Assembly (NCBI GenBank): GCA_003170375.1
Contig: PMZN01000119.1
Coordinates: forward strand, 12,939-26,781
From: Acidimicrobiaceae bacterium
GTDB lineage: Bacteria > Actinomycetota > Acidimicrobiia > Acidimicrobiales > Bog-793
DNA length: 13,843 bases
Reading direction: 5' to 3'
Shown: positions 1-7,011 of the stretch, piece by piece
How the letters are laid out: every line of letters begins with the position of its first letter
Numbering within the stretch: the stretch's first letter is position 1
Made by a program: the position numbers and the translations under genes
The notes under the pieces: model-generated
Seen by the model: only the letters and a program-made list of their open reading frames with translations
The model's database searches: none
What the model was told of the DNA's origin: nothing

Positions 1-670
1 CGCAGAGAAGGCCGGCGAATTCGGGGAATGAGGGAAGGTACGCGACCGAGCGGGGCAGGTACCGGTACGCTGCGCCGTCGGACAAGAGCGCCCCGAGTTG
101 CGGCACGACATGGGCGAACCAGACCCGATGGCCGAAGCGGAGCAGCCGGTGCTTCGGTTCGCCGACTTCGAGAAGTGCCAGTCTTCCCCCGGGGCGGAGC
201 ACGCGGCCAAGCTCGTTCACGACACTGGTCAAGTCGGCGAAGTTGCGGACCGCGAATCCGCTCACCACGGCATCCGCGGCGCAGGCCAGGAGGGGCAGCT
301 GCGCAGCGTCAGCCTGAACCAGCGGGGCGCCGCCAGCGCGTGCGGCAGCCAGCATGCCGAGCGAGAGGTCGATTCCCACCGGCTGGTGGCCTTTACGACG
401 GAGGCTGCGAGCCAAGTCCCCCGTCCCACAGCCGATGTCGAGCACGACCGAACCGGGTGACAACTGCAACATCTCGATCGTCCGGCGGCGCCATCCGGCG
501 TCGAGCCCGAAGGTCATCAGGAAGTTGACGAGGTCGTAGCGCGGTGCGATCGAGTCGAACATCGATCGCACGAGATCCTGCTTGGCTTTGCCCTCCGGCA
601 AGGGCGAGCCTGCGTCGAAGGAGACGCCCTGCGATACTTGTGCGGGCTCGCCTTTGATGGCTTTGATCAC
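1..670 (-). CDS. menG: Demethylmenaquinone methyltransferase, MenG/UbiE family (3' end beyond window)
   Basis: SAM-dependent methyltransferase that C-methylates demethylmenaquinone in the last step of menaquinone synthesis, at the inner face of the membrane. Read from the reverse strand, 223 codons are present before the window edge. Seen: the family N-terminal motif RYDLVNFLMTFGLD at residues 44-57 followed by WRRR, the SAM-binding motif VLDIGCGTGD at 76-85, an acidic IDLS at 100-103, FAVRNFADL at 139-147 (family: F.IRNF), LRPGGR near 160, and YRYLPRSV near the end, matching the family C-terminus. The start is GTG at 670; a TAG lies in frame a few codons upstream, so little choice remains. 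The usual LEFS.P segment is LLEVGEP here. Family length is about 230-250 residues, so only a short tail is missing. Without a ubiquinone pathway in actinobacteria the menaquinone role is inferred. Confidence 0.9.
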   Translation of the reverse strand, partial: MIKAIKGEPAQVSQGVSFDAGSPLPEGKAKQDLVRSMFDSIAPRYDLVNFLMTFGLDAGWRRRTIEMLQLSPGSVVLDIGCGTGDLARSLRRKGHQPVGIDLSLGMLAAARAGGAPLVQADAAQLPLLACAADAVVSGFAVRNFADLTSVVNELGRVLRPGGRLALLEVGEPKHRLLRFGHRVWFAHVVPQLGALLSDGAAYRYLPRSVAYLPSFPEFAGLLC

Positions 671-703
671 GGGCAGCTCACGGGTCCGAGCCTAGGCAAG
701 AAC

Positions 704-749
704 CACTCCCGGCCGATCGGACAGGCGCACGTTCTCGCCACCGGGAGTG
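704..749. terminator. Hairpin between the short-chain dehydrogenase gene and menG
   Basis: Inverted repeat: CACTCCCGG at 704-712 pairs perfectly with CCGGGAGTG at 741-749, with a 28-nt loop that itself contains the palindrome CCGATCGG (713-720). It sits just past the stop of the minus-strand dehydrogenase gene and before the menG start, so it could end or attenuate that transcript. There is no T-run, and the long loop makes it a weak candidate. Confidence 0.35.
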
Positions 750-780
750 CCGAAGTGGCCGGTGCAGCGCAGTTCACCCG

Positions 781-1566
781 CTACCAGGAGAGACCCGCGA
801 CCTCGCGCATGGCCTTTTCGAACTCCTCGTCCCCGAGGGTGCTGCGCGCCGAAAGTATCAAGTTCGCGTCGTCGCCGACGCGCCGCCGCAACGGGCCTTC
901 GTCATTGTCGATGGCATCAGCGACCGCGTTTGCCACCAGATCCGGGCCGGGCCGTGCGCCGCCCTGCATCTTGCGAGCGACCTCTGCCAGCTGGGCGTCG
1001 AGCTCGTCATATGCGGCAAGCCCGCTCGTGGGCGGGTGCTCCTTCATCCCTGGCGCGATGAAACCGGGCTCGACGATCACGACCCGTACGCCGAAATGGG
1101 CCAGCTCTACGTACAGCGCCTCCGAGATCGCCTCCAGAGCGTGCTTTGTGGCCGCGTAATAGCCGCTGAGAGGCTGGGCGACATGTCCGGCTACCGAGGA
1201 GATGTTGACCACGACGCCTGAGCGCCGGCTGCGCATGCCCGGAACGAAGGCTTGGATCAGGCGAACAGGTCCGAGGACGTTTGTCTCGAACATCTCCTGG
1301 ACCTGTCCCATCGCGACGTGCTCGATCGGGCCGTGGAAGGAGATCGCGGCATTGTTGACGAGGGCATCCACCCAATCGAGCTCCCGGCGGACCTCGTCCA
1401 CTGATGCCGCCTCGGTCACGTCCAGGTGGAGCCGGGCCGCTACGTCGAGGTCGTCGAGCATGGCACGGTCCCGGGCCGTTGCGATGACCTCGTGCCCGCG
1501 CCCCGCCAGCAGCATCGCGGTGGCCTTGCCGACGCCGGACCCAGCCCCGGTCACGAGGACCCTCAT
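781..1566 (-). CDS. Short-chain dehydrogenase/reductase (SDR) of unknown substrate
   Basis: Classical SDR oxidoreductase of 261 residues, expected to be cytoplasmic and NAD(P)H dependent. Seen: the dinucleotide-binding TGAGSGVG at 6-13, Asp49 in LHLDVT, NNAA at 71-74, the structural Asn96 in ETNVLGP, the catalytic Ser in NISSVAGH (about 122-129), and YxxxK with Tyr137 and Lys141. VEPGF follows at about 166-170, where classical SDRs have the PG motif. ATG at 1566 is chosen because the Rossmann strand MRVLVTGAG begins there; an upstream in-frame start would add 11 residues not typical of the family. No strong ribosome-binding site is visible. It is divergent from pstS across 248 nt and has menG downstream on the same strand after 110 nt. 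The substrate cannot be deduced, and the repeats upstream of pstS might also affect it. Confidence 0.88.
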   Translation of the reverse strand: MRVLVTGAGSGVGKATAMLLAGRGHEVIATARDRAMLDDLDVAARLHLDVTEAASVDEVRRELDWVDALVNNAAISFHGPIEHVAMGQVQEMFETNVLGPVRLIQAFVPGMRSRRSGVVVNISSVAGHVAQPLSGYYAATKHALEAISEALYVELAHFGVRVVIVEPGFIAPGMKEHPPTSGLAAYDELDAQLAEVARKMQGGARPGPDLVANAVADAIDNDEGPLRRRVGDDANLILSARSTLGDEEFEKAMREVAGLSW

Positions 1567-1620
1567 GCAGGTCACTCTAGTGGTGCCGCCCCGCCACACT
1601 CAGGCCGCTACGAGGGGACA

Positions 1621-1728
1621 GTTTACCCAGCGTTAACCTGCCTCCCAGGAAGTTGGCCCAGAGTTCAGCCCTGAAACACGGTGGGGCCATTGGCAGTTCA
1701 CTTTGCCTTCGTAGCTTGTTCGTAACGG
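1621..1728 (+). promoter_or_regulatory. Candidate PHO box: ladder of 11-nt direct repeats upstream of pstS
   Basis: Seen: units beginning GTT spaced by 11 nt. GTTTACCCAGC (1621-1631) and GTTAACCTGCC (1632-1642) abut; after 9 nt come GTTGGCCCAGA (1652-1662) and GTTCAGCCCTG (1663-1673), also abutting. GTTCACTTTGC (1696-1706) and GTTCGTAACGG (1718-1728) follow in the same 11-nt phase as the second pair (33 and 55 nt after 1663). Known: PhoP of Streptomyces binds 11-nt direct repeats resembling GTTCACCC plus three bases, upstream of pst and other phosphate genes. Inferred: this is the operator through which phosphate starvation induces pstSCAB. The last unit ends 86 nt before the pstS start codon. 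No confident -10 box was identified. Confidence 0.6.
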
Positions 1729-1798
1729 ACGCATGAGGCCGCCGCGTGGCGCGGGTGACGGTGTAGCCGCGCAAACCGCAATCATCACGAGACCCCAC

Positions 1799-1803
1799 GG
1801 AGG
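1799..1803 (+). promoter_or_regulatory. Shine-Dalgarno sequence of pstS
   Basis: GGAGG, 11 nt upstream of the pstS ATG at 1815. It supports that start and efficient translation of the binding protein. It is the strongest ribosome-binding site in the pst operon, fitting the need for many PstS copies per transporter. Confidence 0.7.
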
Positions 1804-1814
1804 TAGAGAGACTG

Positions 1815-3023
1815 ATGAGGATCCATAGGACTGTTCGGCTTGCACTGACCACGGCAGCGGTCGTCGTCACGGCCCTTTCGATGGTTGCGGTGCCGGCGCT
1901 CGCGGGTACGCGCAGCGCAAAAGCAAGCGGAGACCGGTACCTTGCGGCCGACACGCTGCTGAACAAGTCAGCGACCATTGGCGGCGCAGGTTCAACCTTC
2001 GCCGCGCCCTTGCAGAATGCCGCGCAGGCCGCGTACGGGGCCCGCACCACCAATGCCACGATCAACGGCTACCAGGCAGTCGGCTCGGGAACTGGCGAGT
2101 CGGACATCCTCAAGAAGGTGGTCGACTGGGGCGGTACCGACGTACCGATGTCCCAGACCGACATCTATCAAAAGGAGCCTTCCGGCTACAACATCAGGGC
2201 GTCGGCATTTGTCGAGGTGCCGATCGCTCTCGGCGGTGTGGCGATTCCGTACAATCTCTCCGGCCTGAATTCCAAGACGTCGCTCACCTTGACGGCGCAG
2301 GTGCTTGCCGGGATCTACGAGGGTCACATCACTAACTGGAACAGCTCCGCGATCCAAGGGCTGAACCCGAAGGTCAAGCTGCCGGACAACAAGATTGTCG
2401 TTGTTGCCCGTGCGGACTCTTCGGGTACGACGTATATCTTCACGAACTTCCTGCGCAGCGCCGCTCCGAAGGTGTGGACGACCCAACCCTCAAAGGCCGC
2501 GCTGACGCTGCCCACCGGTGGCGTCGCGGGTAGCGGGAATGCGGGCGTCGCGGCTGACATCGAGAACACACCGAATTCGATCGGCTATGTCGAGTACTCC
2601 TACGTACTGCTCAACCCGAGCCTGCTCAAAGGAGTCGCGGCGATCGTCAACAAGGCGGGCAAGGCGCTGACTCCCTCACTTGCGGGCATAACGGCCGCCG
2701 CGGCTGCCAAGCCGGACATCACAGCGACGAACTTCTCGATCGACTGGCAGGCCGGTGCAACGGCGTATCCAATCGCTGGATACACCTGGGCGGTCATCTG
2801 GAAGGTCAACCAGACGAGCGACGCCCAGGGGACGCTGCTCGTGAAGTACCTCGACTGGTTGTCGCACTCGGGCGCAGTCATCGGCACGACCGCCGGTCAA
2901 GATGTCGCAGCACTCCAGGGCTACGTTCCACTTCCGGCCAATATCCAGGCGCTGGCACGGGCCACGCTGCTCAAGGTCACGGGATCACATGGCCAGGTGC
3001 TGCTGGGCACCAACGGCGGCTGA
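1815..3023 (+). CDS. pstS: Phosphate ABC transporter, substrate-binding protein PstS
   Basis: High-affinity phosphate-binding protein delivering phosphate to the PstCA channel; 402 residues. Seen: a Sec-type signal peptide (charged MRIHRTVR, hydrophobic core about 9-26, ALA|G cleavage site after residue 30), then phosphate-pocket motifs GAGSTFAAP (57-65), SGTG (91-94), GTDVPMS (107-113), GGVAIPYN (140-147), HITNWN (171-176), RADSSGTT (199-206) and GSGNAGVA (239-246), followed by SIGYVEY. Family members are usually 330-400 residues long. There is no lipobox and no cysteine anywhere in the protein, so a lipoprotein anchor, common for binding proteins of Gram-positive bacteria, is absent. It is the first gene of pstSCAB, preceded by a PHO-box-like region and a good GGAGG. 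Retention outside the membrane must rely on something else, such as the wall, an outer layer or uncleaved signal. Confidence 0.96.
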   Translation: MRIHRTVRLALTTAAVVVTALSMVAVPALAGTRSAKASGDRYLAADTLLNKSATIGGAGSTFAAPLQNAAQAAYGARTTNATINGYQAVGSGTGESDILKKVVDWGGTDVPMSQTDIYQKEPSGYNIRASAFVEVPIALGGVAIPYNLSGLNSKTSLTLTAQVLAGIYEGHITNWNSSAIQGLNPKVKLPDNKIVVVARADSSGTTYIFTNFLRSAAPKVWTTQPSKAALTLPTGGVAGSGNAGVAADIENTPNSIGYVEYSYVLLNPSLLKGVAAIVNKAGKALTPSLAGITAAAAAKPDITATNFSIDWQAGATAYPIAGYTWAVIWKVNQTSDAQGTLLVKYLDWLSHSGAVIGTTAGQDVAALQGYVPLPANIQALARATLLKVTGSHGQVLLGTNGG

Positions 3024-3048
3024 GCGGCGCGGTGGCTGAGTAATATCC

Positions 3049-4029
3049 ATGCCCGAGGTGCCGACTAGCCCTTCTGTGGCAATGTCGAATCCGCTCTTGA
3101 CCGAGAACTCGAAAAGCTTCTCGGTCAAGAGCGACTGGGCGCATTGGAGTGTTCTTTACGGGGCTTCGGGATTGTTCGCTCTCATCTGCGCGGTGTTTCT
3201 CATCAGCATTATCGTCTCGTCGATTCCCGCCTGGCACCACTCGGGCCTCTCGATCATCTACGGCAGGGTGTGGAGCCAAGGAAGCAATTCATTTGGAGCG
3301 CTCCCGATCATCGCGGGCACACTGGCGACGACAGCCATTGCGCTCTTCTTTGCCATCCCGATAGGTATCGGATCGGCCCTTGCCATAGTGCACGTGGTGC
3401 CTGGCAGGCTACGGGTGTTCCTATCGTCACTAGTCGAGCTTCTCGCAGCCGTCCCGAGCGTTGTCTACGGACTTTGGGGTCTGCTGGTGCTGGCCCCGTG
3501 GTTTGAGCACACTGTGGAACCAGATCTCGCGAACATCACGGGTCACAGATTCCCGTTCCAGGCTCCGCCAGAGGGTGTTTCATTGCTGCTCGCGGGCTGC
3601 GTGCTCTTCATAATGATCCTGCCGATGATCGTGGCGCTGTCCAGAGACGCCATATCGATCGTGGCCCACGACCAGTTCGAAGGGGCACTCAGCGTGGGTG
3701 CGACGAAATGGCAGGTGATCCGGAAAGTCGTGCTGCCAGGCGCTCGAAACGGCATCGTCGGGGCGGTGACGCTCGCGACCGCGCGTGCTCTGGGTGAGAC
3801 CGTGGCCGTCGCCATGGTCATTGGCCTGAACCCGCTCTTTCCGCCTTCGTTGTTCGCGACGGCCTCCACGCTTGCGTCGACCATCGCGCTGCAGTTCCAG
3901 GACGCCACTCCGCTACAGGTGGCCGCCCTTGGCGCACTTGCATTGATCCTCATGACCATGACGGCGGTCGTGAACTGGTTCGGGCGCCGACTCGTCAGAG
4001 GTTTGGCCTTCCGCGTAGGTGTCATATGA
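3049..4029 (+). CDS. pstC: Phosphate ABC transporter permease PstC
   Basis: One of the two membrane subunits of the phosphate channel; 326 residues. Seen: a cytoplasmic N-terminal stretch of about 35 residues, then roughly six hydrophobic segments (about 36-60, 84-115, 125-150, 178-197, 238-260, 290-312). The coupling (EAA) loop that docks onto PstB is EGALSVGATKWQVIRK at 211-226, followed by LPGARNGI and TARALGETVAVAMVIG, typical of PstC. ATG 3049 lies 25 nt after the pstS stop; ATG 3082 (MSNPLLTE) is an alternative and neither has a strong Shine-Dalgarno. A perfect 16-bp inverted repeat covers codons 15-29, so translation or mRNA stability may be set there. The stop overlaps the pstA start (ATGA), indicating translational coupling. 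Confidence 0.95.
   Translation: MPEVPTSPSVAMSNPLLTENSKSFSVKSDWAHWSVLYGASGLFALICAVFLISIIVSSIPAWHHSGLSIIYGRVWSQGSNSFGALPIIAGTLATTAIALFFAIPIGIGSALAIVHVVPGRLRVFLSSLVELLAAVPSVVYGLWGLLVLAPWFEHTVEPDLANITGHRFPFQAPPEGVSLLLAGCVLFIMILPMIVALSRDAISIVAHDQFEGALSVGATKWQVIRKVVLPGARNGIVGAVTLATARALGETVAVAMVIGLNPLFPPSLFATASTLASTIALQFQDATPLQVAALGALALILMTMTAVVNWFGRRLVRGLAFRVGVI
3092..3133. repeat. Perfect 16-bp inverted repeat in the 5' coding region of pstC
   Basis: Arms 3092-3107 and 3118-3133 are exact reverse complements (left arm CCGCTCTTGACCGAGAA without its first C) around a 10-nt loop, CTCGAAAAGC. It begins 43 nt into pstC. No T-run follows, so it is not a standard intrinsic terminator. In RNA it would form a very stable stem just after the pstS-pstC junction. 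Possible jobs: protecting the upstream pstS mRNA from 3' decay, or reducing pstC translation relative to pstS. Confidence 0.75.
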
Positions 4030-4982
4030 CAACAGGAGTGATCGAAGGGCTCCCCCCGGATCCAATTCTCGAGCGCCGTGAGATGGTCCAACGCGTGGCG
4101 AGGAAGACACTGGACCGACGTATTCTCGTCTCAAAGGGCATGATCGGACTTTGCGGCATTGCGCTCCTGGTCGGGCTGGTCCCTCTGTTCGCGATCTTGT
4201 ACTCCCTCGTGGCAAAGGGTGTCCATTGGTGGAGCCTCGACTTCTTCACGAAGACACCGCAGTTCCCCTCATTGCTCGACCCGAATCAGATTGGAGGGAT
4301 CTCGAACGCGATCGTCGGGTCACTCGTCATCGACGGCATCGCGGCGCTCTTCGCGATCCCGATCGGAATCGTCGCCGGCCTGTTCCTGGCGGAGTCCACT
4401 TCAAAGTTCGCGAGCCTGCTGCGGACGACGGCCGAGATCATGACGGGACTTCCGTCGATCCTGCTCGGCATCTTCGCGTATCAGATGATCGTGATCGGGT
4501 TCGATCAATGGGGCATAAAGCTGCCCGGGATAGGGTTCTCGGGGATCGCCGGGAGCTTCGCGATCGGAATTCTCATGATTCCGATCATCATGAAGGCGTC
4601 CGAGACGGCGCTGCGAGGCGTCCCGAACACAATTCGAGAAGCTGGCCTCGCACTCGGAGCTCGCCGAGGCGTCGTTGCACGCAGGGTGATCATCCCGACT
4701 GCAGCTCCCGGCCTGATTACTGCCGTGCTGCTCGCCTTCTCCAGGGCAGTGGGGGAGACCGCCCCCATCTTGTGGGTGATCGGTGCTTCTACCGTGGTCG
4801 CGTGGAATCCGAAGAAAGAGATGGCCTCGATGCCGCTCCAGATCTTCCAGTCGGCGACTTCGCCGTACGTTTCGCTTCGGGAAGAGGCGTGGGGTATCGC
4901 CCTCTTGCTGGTGGTTGTGGTTCTGATAGTAAATTTGGGGAGCCGCCTCTTTGCGGCATGGCTACAAAGGGAGAGGCGGTAG
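4026..4982 (+). CDS. pstA: Phosphate ABC transporter permease PstA
   Basis: Second membrane subunit of the phosphate channel, partner of PstC; 318 residues. Seen: a charged cytoplasmic N-terminus of about 37 residues (DRRILVSK), a first membrane segment about 38-62, an extracellular region with [13 protein letters not shown] (68-80), then further hydrophobic segments about 93-121, 138-158, 173-189, 228-254 and 287-312. The PstA pattern [15 protein letters not shown] (138-152) is present, and the coupling loop is [17 protein letters not shown] (204-220) followed by [12 protein letters not shown] and [11 protein letters not shown]. The ATG overlaps the pstC stop by 4 nt; the final base of its TAG is also the first base of the pstB GTG. 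Length and motif order are normal for the family, with nothing missing. Confidence 0.96.
   Translation: MTTGVIEGLPPDPILERREMVQRVARKTLDRRILVSKGMIGLCGIALLVGLVPLFAILYSLVAKGVHWWSLDFFTKTPQFPSLLDPNQIGGISNAIVGSLVIDGIAALFAIPIGIVAGLFLAESTSKFASLLRTTAEIMTGLPSILLGIFAYQMIVIGFDQWGIKLPGIGFSGIAGSFAIGILMIPIIMKASETALRGVPNTIREAGLALGARRGVVARRVIIPTAAPGLITAVLLAFSRAVGETAPILWVIGASTVVAWNPKKEMASMPLQIFQSATSPYVSLREEAWGIALLLVVVVLIVNLGSRLFAAWLQRERR
4968..4973 (+). promoter_or_regulatory. Shine-Dalgarno sequence deciding the pstB start
   Basis: AGGGAG, inside the last codons of pstA, 8 nt before GTG 4982. It supports GTG 4982 over ATG 4958, which lies upstream of it, and over ATG 5000, which is too far away. Confidence 0.6.
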
Positions 4983-5824
4983 TGACAGAGCGCAGCACCA
5001 TGGTCACCGTGTCGGCCGAGGTTGCGGGCCAGGAGGGGGACCCACGGTCGGGCCAGATCTCGATGCGGTGCGATGACGTAGCCGTGAAGTTCAATGGTCG
5101 AACCGCGATTCGCGACGTCAACTTCGACATCCCCAAGAACAAGGTCACGGCGCTCATCGGTCCGTCGGGTTCCGGTAAGACCACGCTATTGCGGGCGATG
5201 AACCGGTTGCACGATCTCACAAAGGGTGCCGTCGTCAGTGGGTCGATCAGGCTTGGGGACACCGACATCTACAAGGGCGGGATCCCGGCGACGCTGTTGC
5301 GCACGCGTGTCGGTATGGTGTTCCAACGGCCGAACCCGTTTCCTACCATGTCGATCTACGACAATGTCGTCTCGGGGCTGCGGTTCAACGGGATACGCAA
5401 CAGGGCGGTCCTTCAAGAAGCTGCCGAGTCCGCACTCATCGCCGCTGCTCTGTGGGACTCGGTCTCGAACCGGATGAAGGCGCACGCATCAACGCTCTCC
5501 GGGGGAGAGCAGCAGCGTTTGTGCATTGCTAGAGCCCTTGCGGTCGAGCCAGAGGTGCTGCTGATGGATGAGCCGACCTCGTCATTGGACCCGATCTCGA
5601 TGCGGCTCATTGAGGAGCTCCTGGACGAGCTGAAGAGCCGCGTCACGATCATCATCGTCACGCACAACATGCAACAAGCAGCTCGCGTGTCGGACTTGTG
5701 CGCGTTCTTCTTGATGGGCAACGACCGTGCCGGCGAACAGATCGAGGTGGCACCGACGAAGAAGCTGTTCAGCGAACCGGACGACCCGCGGACGTTGGAC
5801 TACATCCAGGGCCGCTTCGGCTGA
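4982..5824 (+). CDS. pstB: Phosphate ABC transporter ATP-binding protein PstB
   Basis: ATPase that powers phosphate import through PstCA; 280 residues from GTG 4982. Seen: Walker [10 protein letters not shown] (60-68), MNRLHDL (73-79), Q-loop in [17 protein letters not shown] (113-129, Gln115) typical of PstB, ABC signature LSGGEQQRL (172-180), Walker [14 protein letters not shown] (192-204), and the H-switch His228 in [13 protein letters not shown]. The C-terminus, [18 protein letters not shown], matches the family ending. The start overlaps the pstA stop by one base and has a Shine-Dalgarno. About 25 residues precede the usual family start, so ATG 5000 is possible but has no good ribosome-binding site. 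No phoU follows, although phoU often ends pst operons; the next gene is convergent. Confidence 0.96.
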   Translation: MTERSTMVTVSAEVAGQEGDPRSGQISMRCDDVAVKFNGRTAIRDVNFDIPKNKVTALIGPSGSGKTTLLRAMNRLHDLTKGAVVSGSIRLGDTDIYKGGIPATLLRTRVGMVFQRPNPFPTMSIYDNVVSGLRFNGIRNRAVLQEAAESALIAAALWDSVSNRMKAHASTLSGGEQQRLCIARALAVEPEVLLMDEPTSSLDPISMRLIEELLDELKSRVTIIIVTHNMQQAARVSDLCAFFLMGNDRAGEQIEVAPTKKLFSEPDDPRTLDYIQGRFG

Positions 5825-5830
5825 GTGCCG

Positions 5831-5856
5831 TCGCCGGTCGACGAGTCGACCGGCGA
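5831..5856. terminator. Hairpin between convergent pstB and hisC, possibly bidirectional terminator
   Basis: TCGCCGGTCGA (5831-5841) and TCGACCGGCGA (5846-5856) form a perfect 11-bp stem with a CGAG tetraloop. It lies 6 nt past the pstB stop and 15 nt past the hisC stop. No T-run is seen on either side, but U-less hairpins are common at actinobacterial operon ends. Confidence 0.6.
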
Positions 5857-5871
5857 GGCAAGTCCCTCGAC

Positions 5872-7011
5872 CTAGTCGAGAGTTGACCCGGGGCGGTCCT
5901 CGGCCGACAGCACGTCACCCAACGCGGAGACGAACCGGTCGTTCTCCGAACGCGTTCCAATGGTGACGCGCAAGCAGCCTTCGAGCCCCGGCCAGTCCGA
6001 GACGTCGCGAATCAGCACGGAGCGGTCGAGCAGGCCCTTCCAGACTTCGGAGCCGGAGCGCGGGCTCACGCGAAACAGGATGAAGTTGGCGTCGGAGGGC
6101 CACGCATAGACCGGAAGGTCCGAAAGGGCCTTGGCGACGCGTCCCCGCTCTTCGATGGTGGCCGCCACCCGATCTCGCATCTCGTGGCTGAAGGCGAGGG
6201 CGAGACGTCCCGCGACTTGCTTGAGCGCGTCGAGGTGGTAGGGAAGCGCGACGTTCGACAAGGAGGCAACCACGCTCGGGTCCGCGATCGCGTAGCCGAG
6301 GCGGAGCCCGGCCATCGCCCAGGTCTTGGAGAACGTGCGCACGATGACCAAGCGCGGCTCAGACTCGAGCAATTCGAGTGCCGACCACGGCGCGAACTGC
6401 CCGTAAGCCTCGTCGACAGCGAGGATCCCGGGGACGAGGGTGAGAACGGAACGGACGCTGTCGCTCGTCTCGACGTTGCCGGTCGGGTTGTTCGGCGAGC
6501 AGAGGAAAGTGACCGCAGGGCTCGCCGGCCCGTGCATTCGAGCCGCGGCTGCGACCGTCCGGGCGACCTCGGCGGCATCCACGCCGAACGCGCCATCGCG
6601 TTGTCCAGCGATCAAAGGCGTCCCGGTGAGGAGGGCGATATGGGAGTGCAGCGCGTACGTCGGCTCGAACAGCATCGCGGGCCGGCCCGGGCCGCCGTAC
6701 GCGAGCAGGAGGCACTGGATCGCTTCGTTCGAGCCGTTGGCGCAGAACACCTGGGACGGGTCAACCGCGTGGTGGGCGGCAAGTGCCGCCCGCAGGGCGG
6801 TCGTTTCACGATCGGGGTAGCGGTGCAGGGGGATGGACCGCAACTCGTCCGCCAGCGCCTCGACAAAGGCGTCCGGAGGAGGCTCGGGGGACTCGTTGGT
6901 GTTGAGCCTGACCTCGACCTCGACCTGAAGCGAGTGGTACCCGGGCCGCAGGGCAACCTCGCGACGGGCCCCGGCGGGATCCACGGGACCATTCGCCCCG
7001 ATGGGGCTCAC
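5872..7011 (-). CDS. hisC: Histidinol-phosphate aminotransferase HisC
   Basis: PLP-dependent class I/II aminotransferase converting imidazole-acetol phosphate to histidinol phosphate with glutamate as donor; 379 residues, cytoplasmic. Seen: LNTNESP (36-42, family LN.NE.P), RYPD (64-67), ANGSNEAI (91-98), PNNPTG (173-178), VDEAYGQF (199-206) with Asp200 contacting the PLP ring, and the PLP lysine in TFSKTWAMAGLRLGY (Lys229, Arg237). SDANFILFR (about 319-327) and LRVTIGT near the C-terminus match HisC. The GTG start overlaps the hisD stop (GTGA, 4 nt), so translation is coupled to hisD. About 25 residues precede the region where homologues usually begin. Histidine synthesis is the most likely role, but related aminotransferases act on phenylalanine precursors, and the hisD neighbour decides the call. 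Confidence 0.94.
   Translation of the reverse strand: MSPIGANGPVDPAGARREVALRPGYHSLQVEVEVRLNTNESPEPPPDAFVEALADELRSIPLHRYPDRETTALRAALAAHHAVDPSQVFCANGSNEAIQCLLLAYGGPGRPAMLFEPTYALHSHIALLTGTPLIAGQRDGAFGVDAAEVARTVAAAARMHGPASPAVTFLCSPNNPTGNVETSDSVRSVLTLVPGILAVDEAYGQFAPWSALELLESEPRLVIVRTFSKTWAMAGLRLGYAIADPSVVASLSNVALPYHLDALKQVAGRLALAFSHEMRDRVAATIEERGRVAKALSDLPVYAWPSDANFILFRVSPRSGSEVWKGLLDRSVLIRDVSDWPGLEGCLRVTIGTRSENDRFVSALGDVLSAEDRPGSTLD

Noticed and set aside
28-539. Plus-strand frames over the first 540 bases
   Set aside because: The minus strand reads through the same bases as a menG/ubiE-type methyltransferase with all key motifs.
4151-4981. Long open frame on the plus strand running through pstA into pstB (557 codons in total)
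   Set aside because: Only the last 280 residues match PstB. The upstream part is Arg/Asp-rich and overlaps the well-supported pstA in another frame, as expected in GC-rich DNA.
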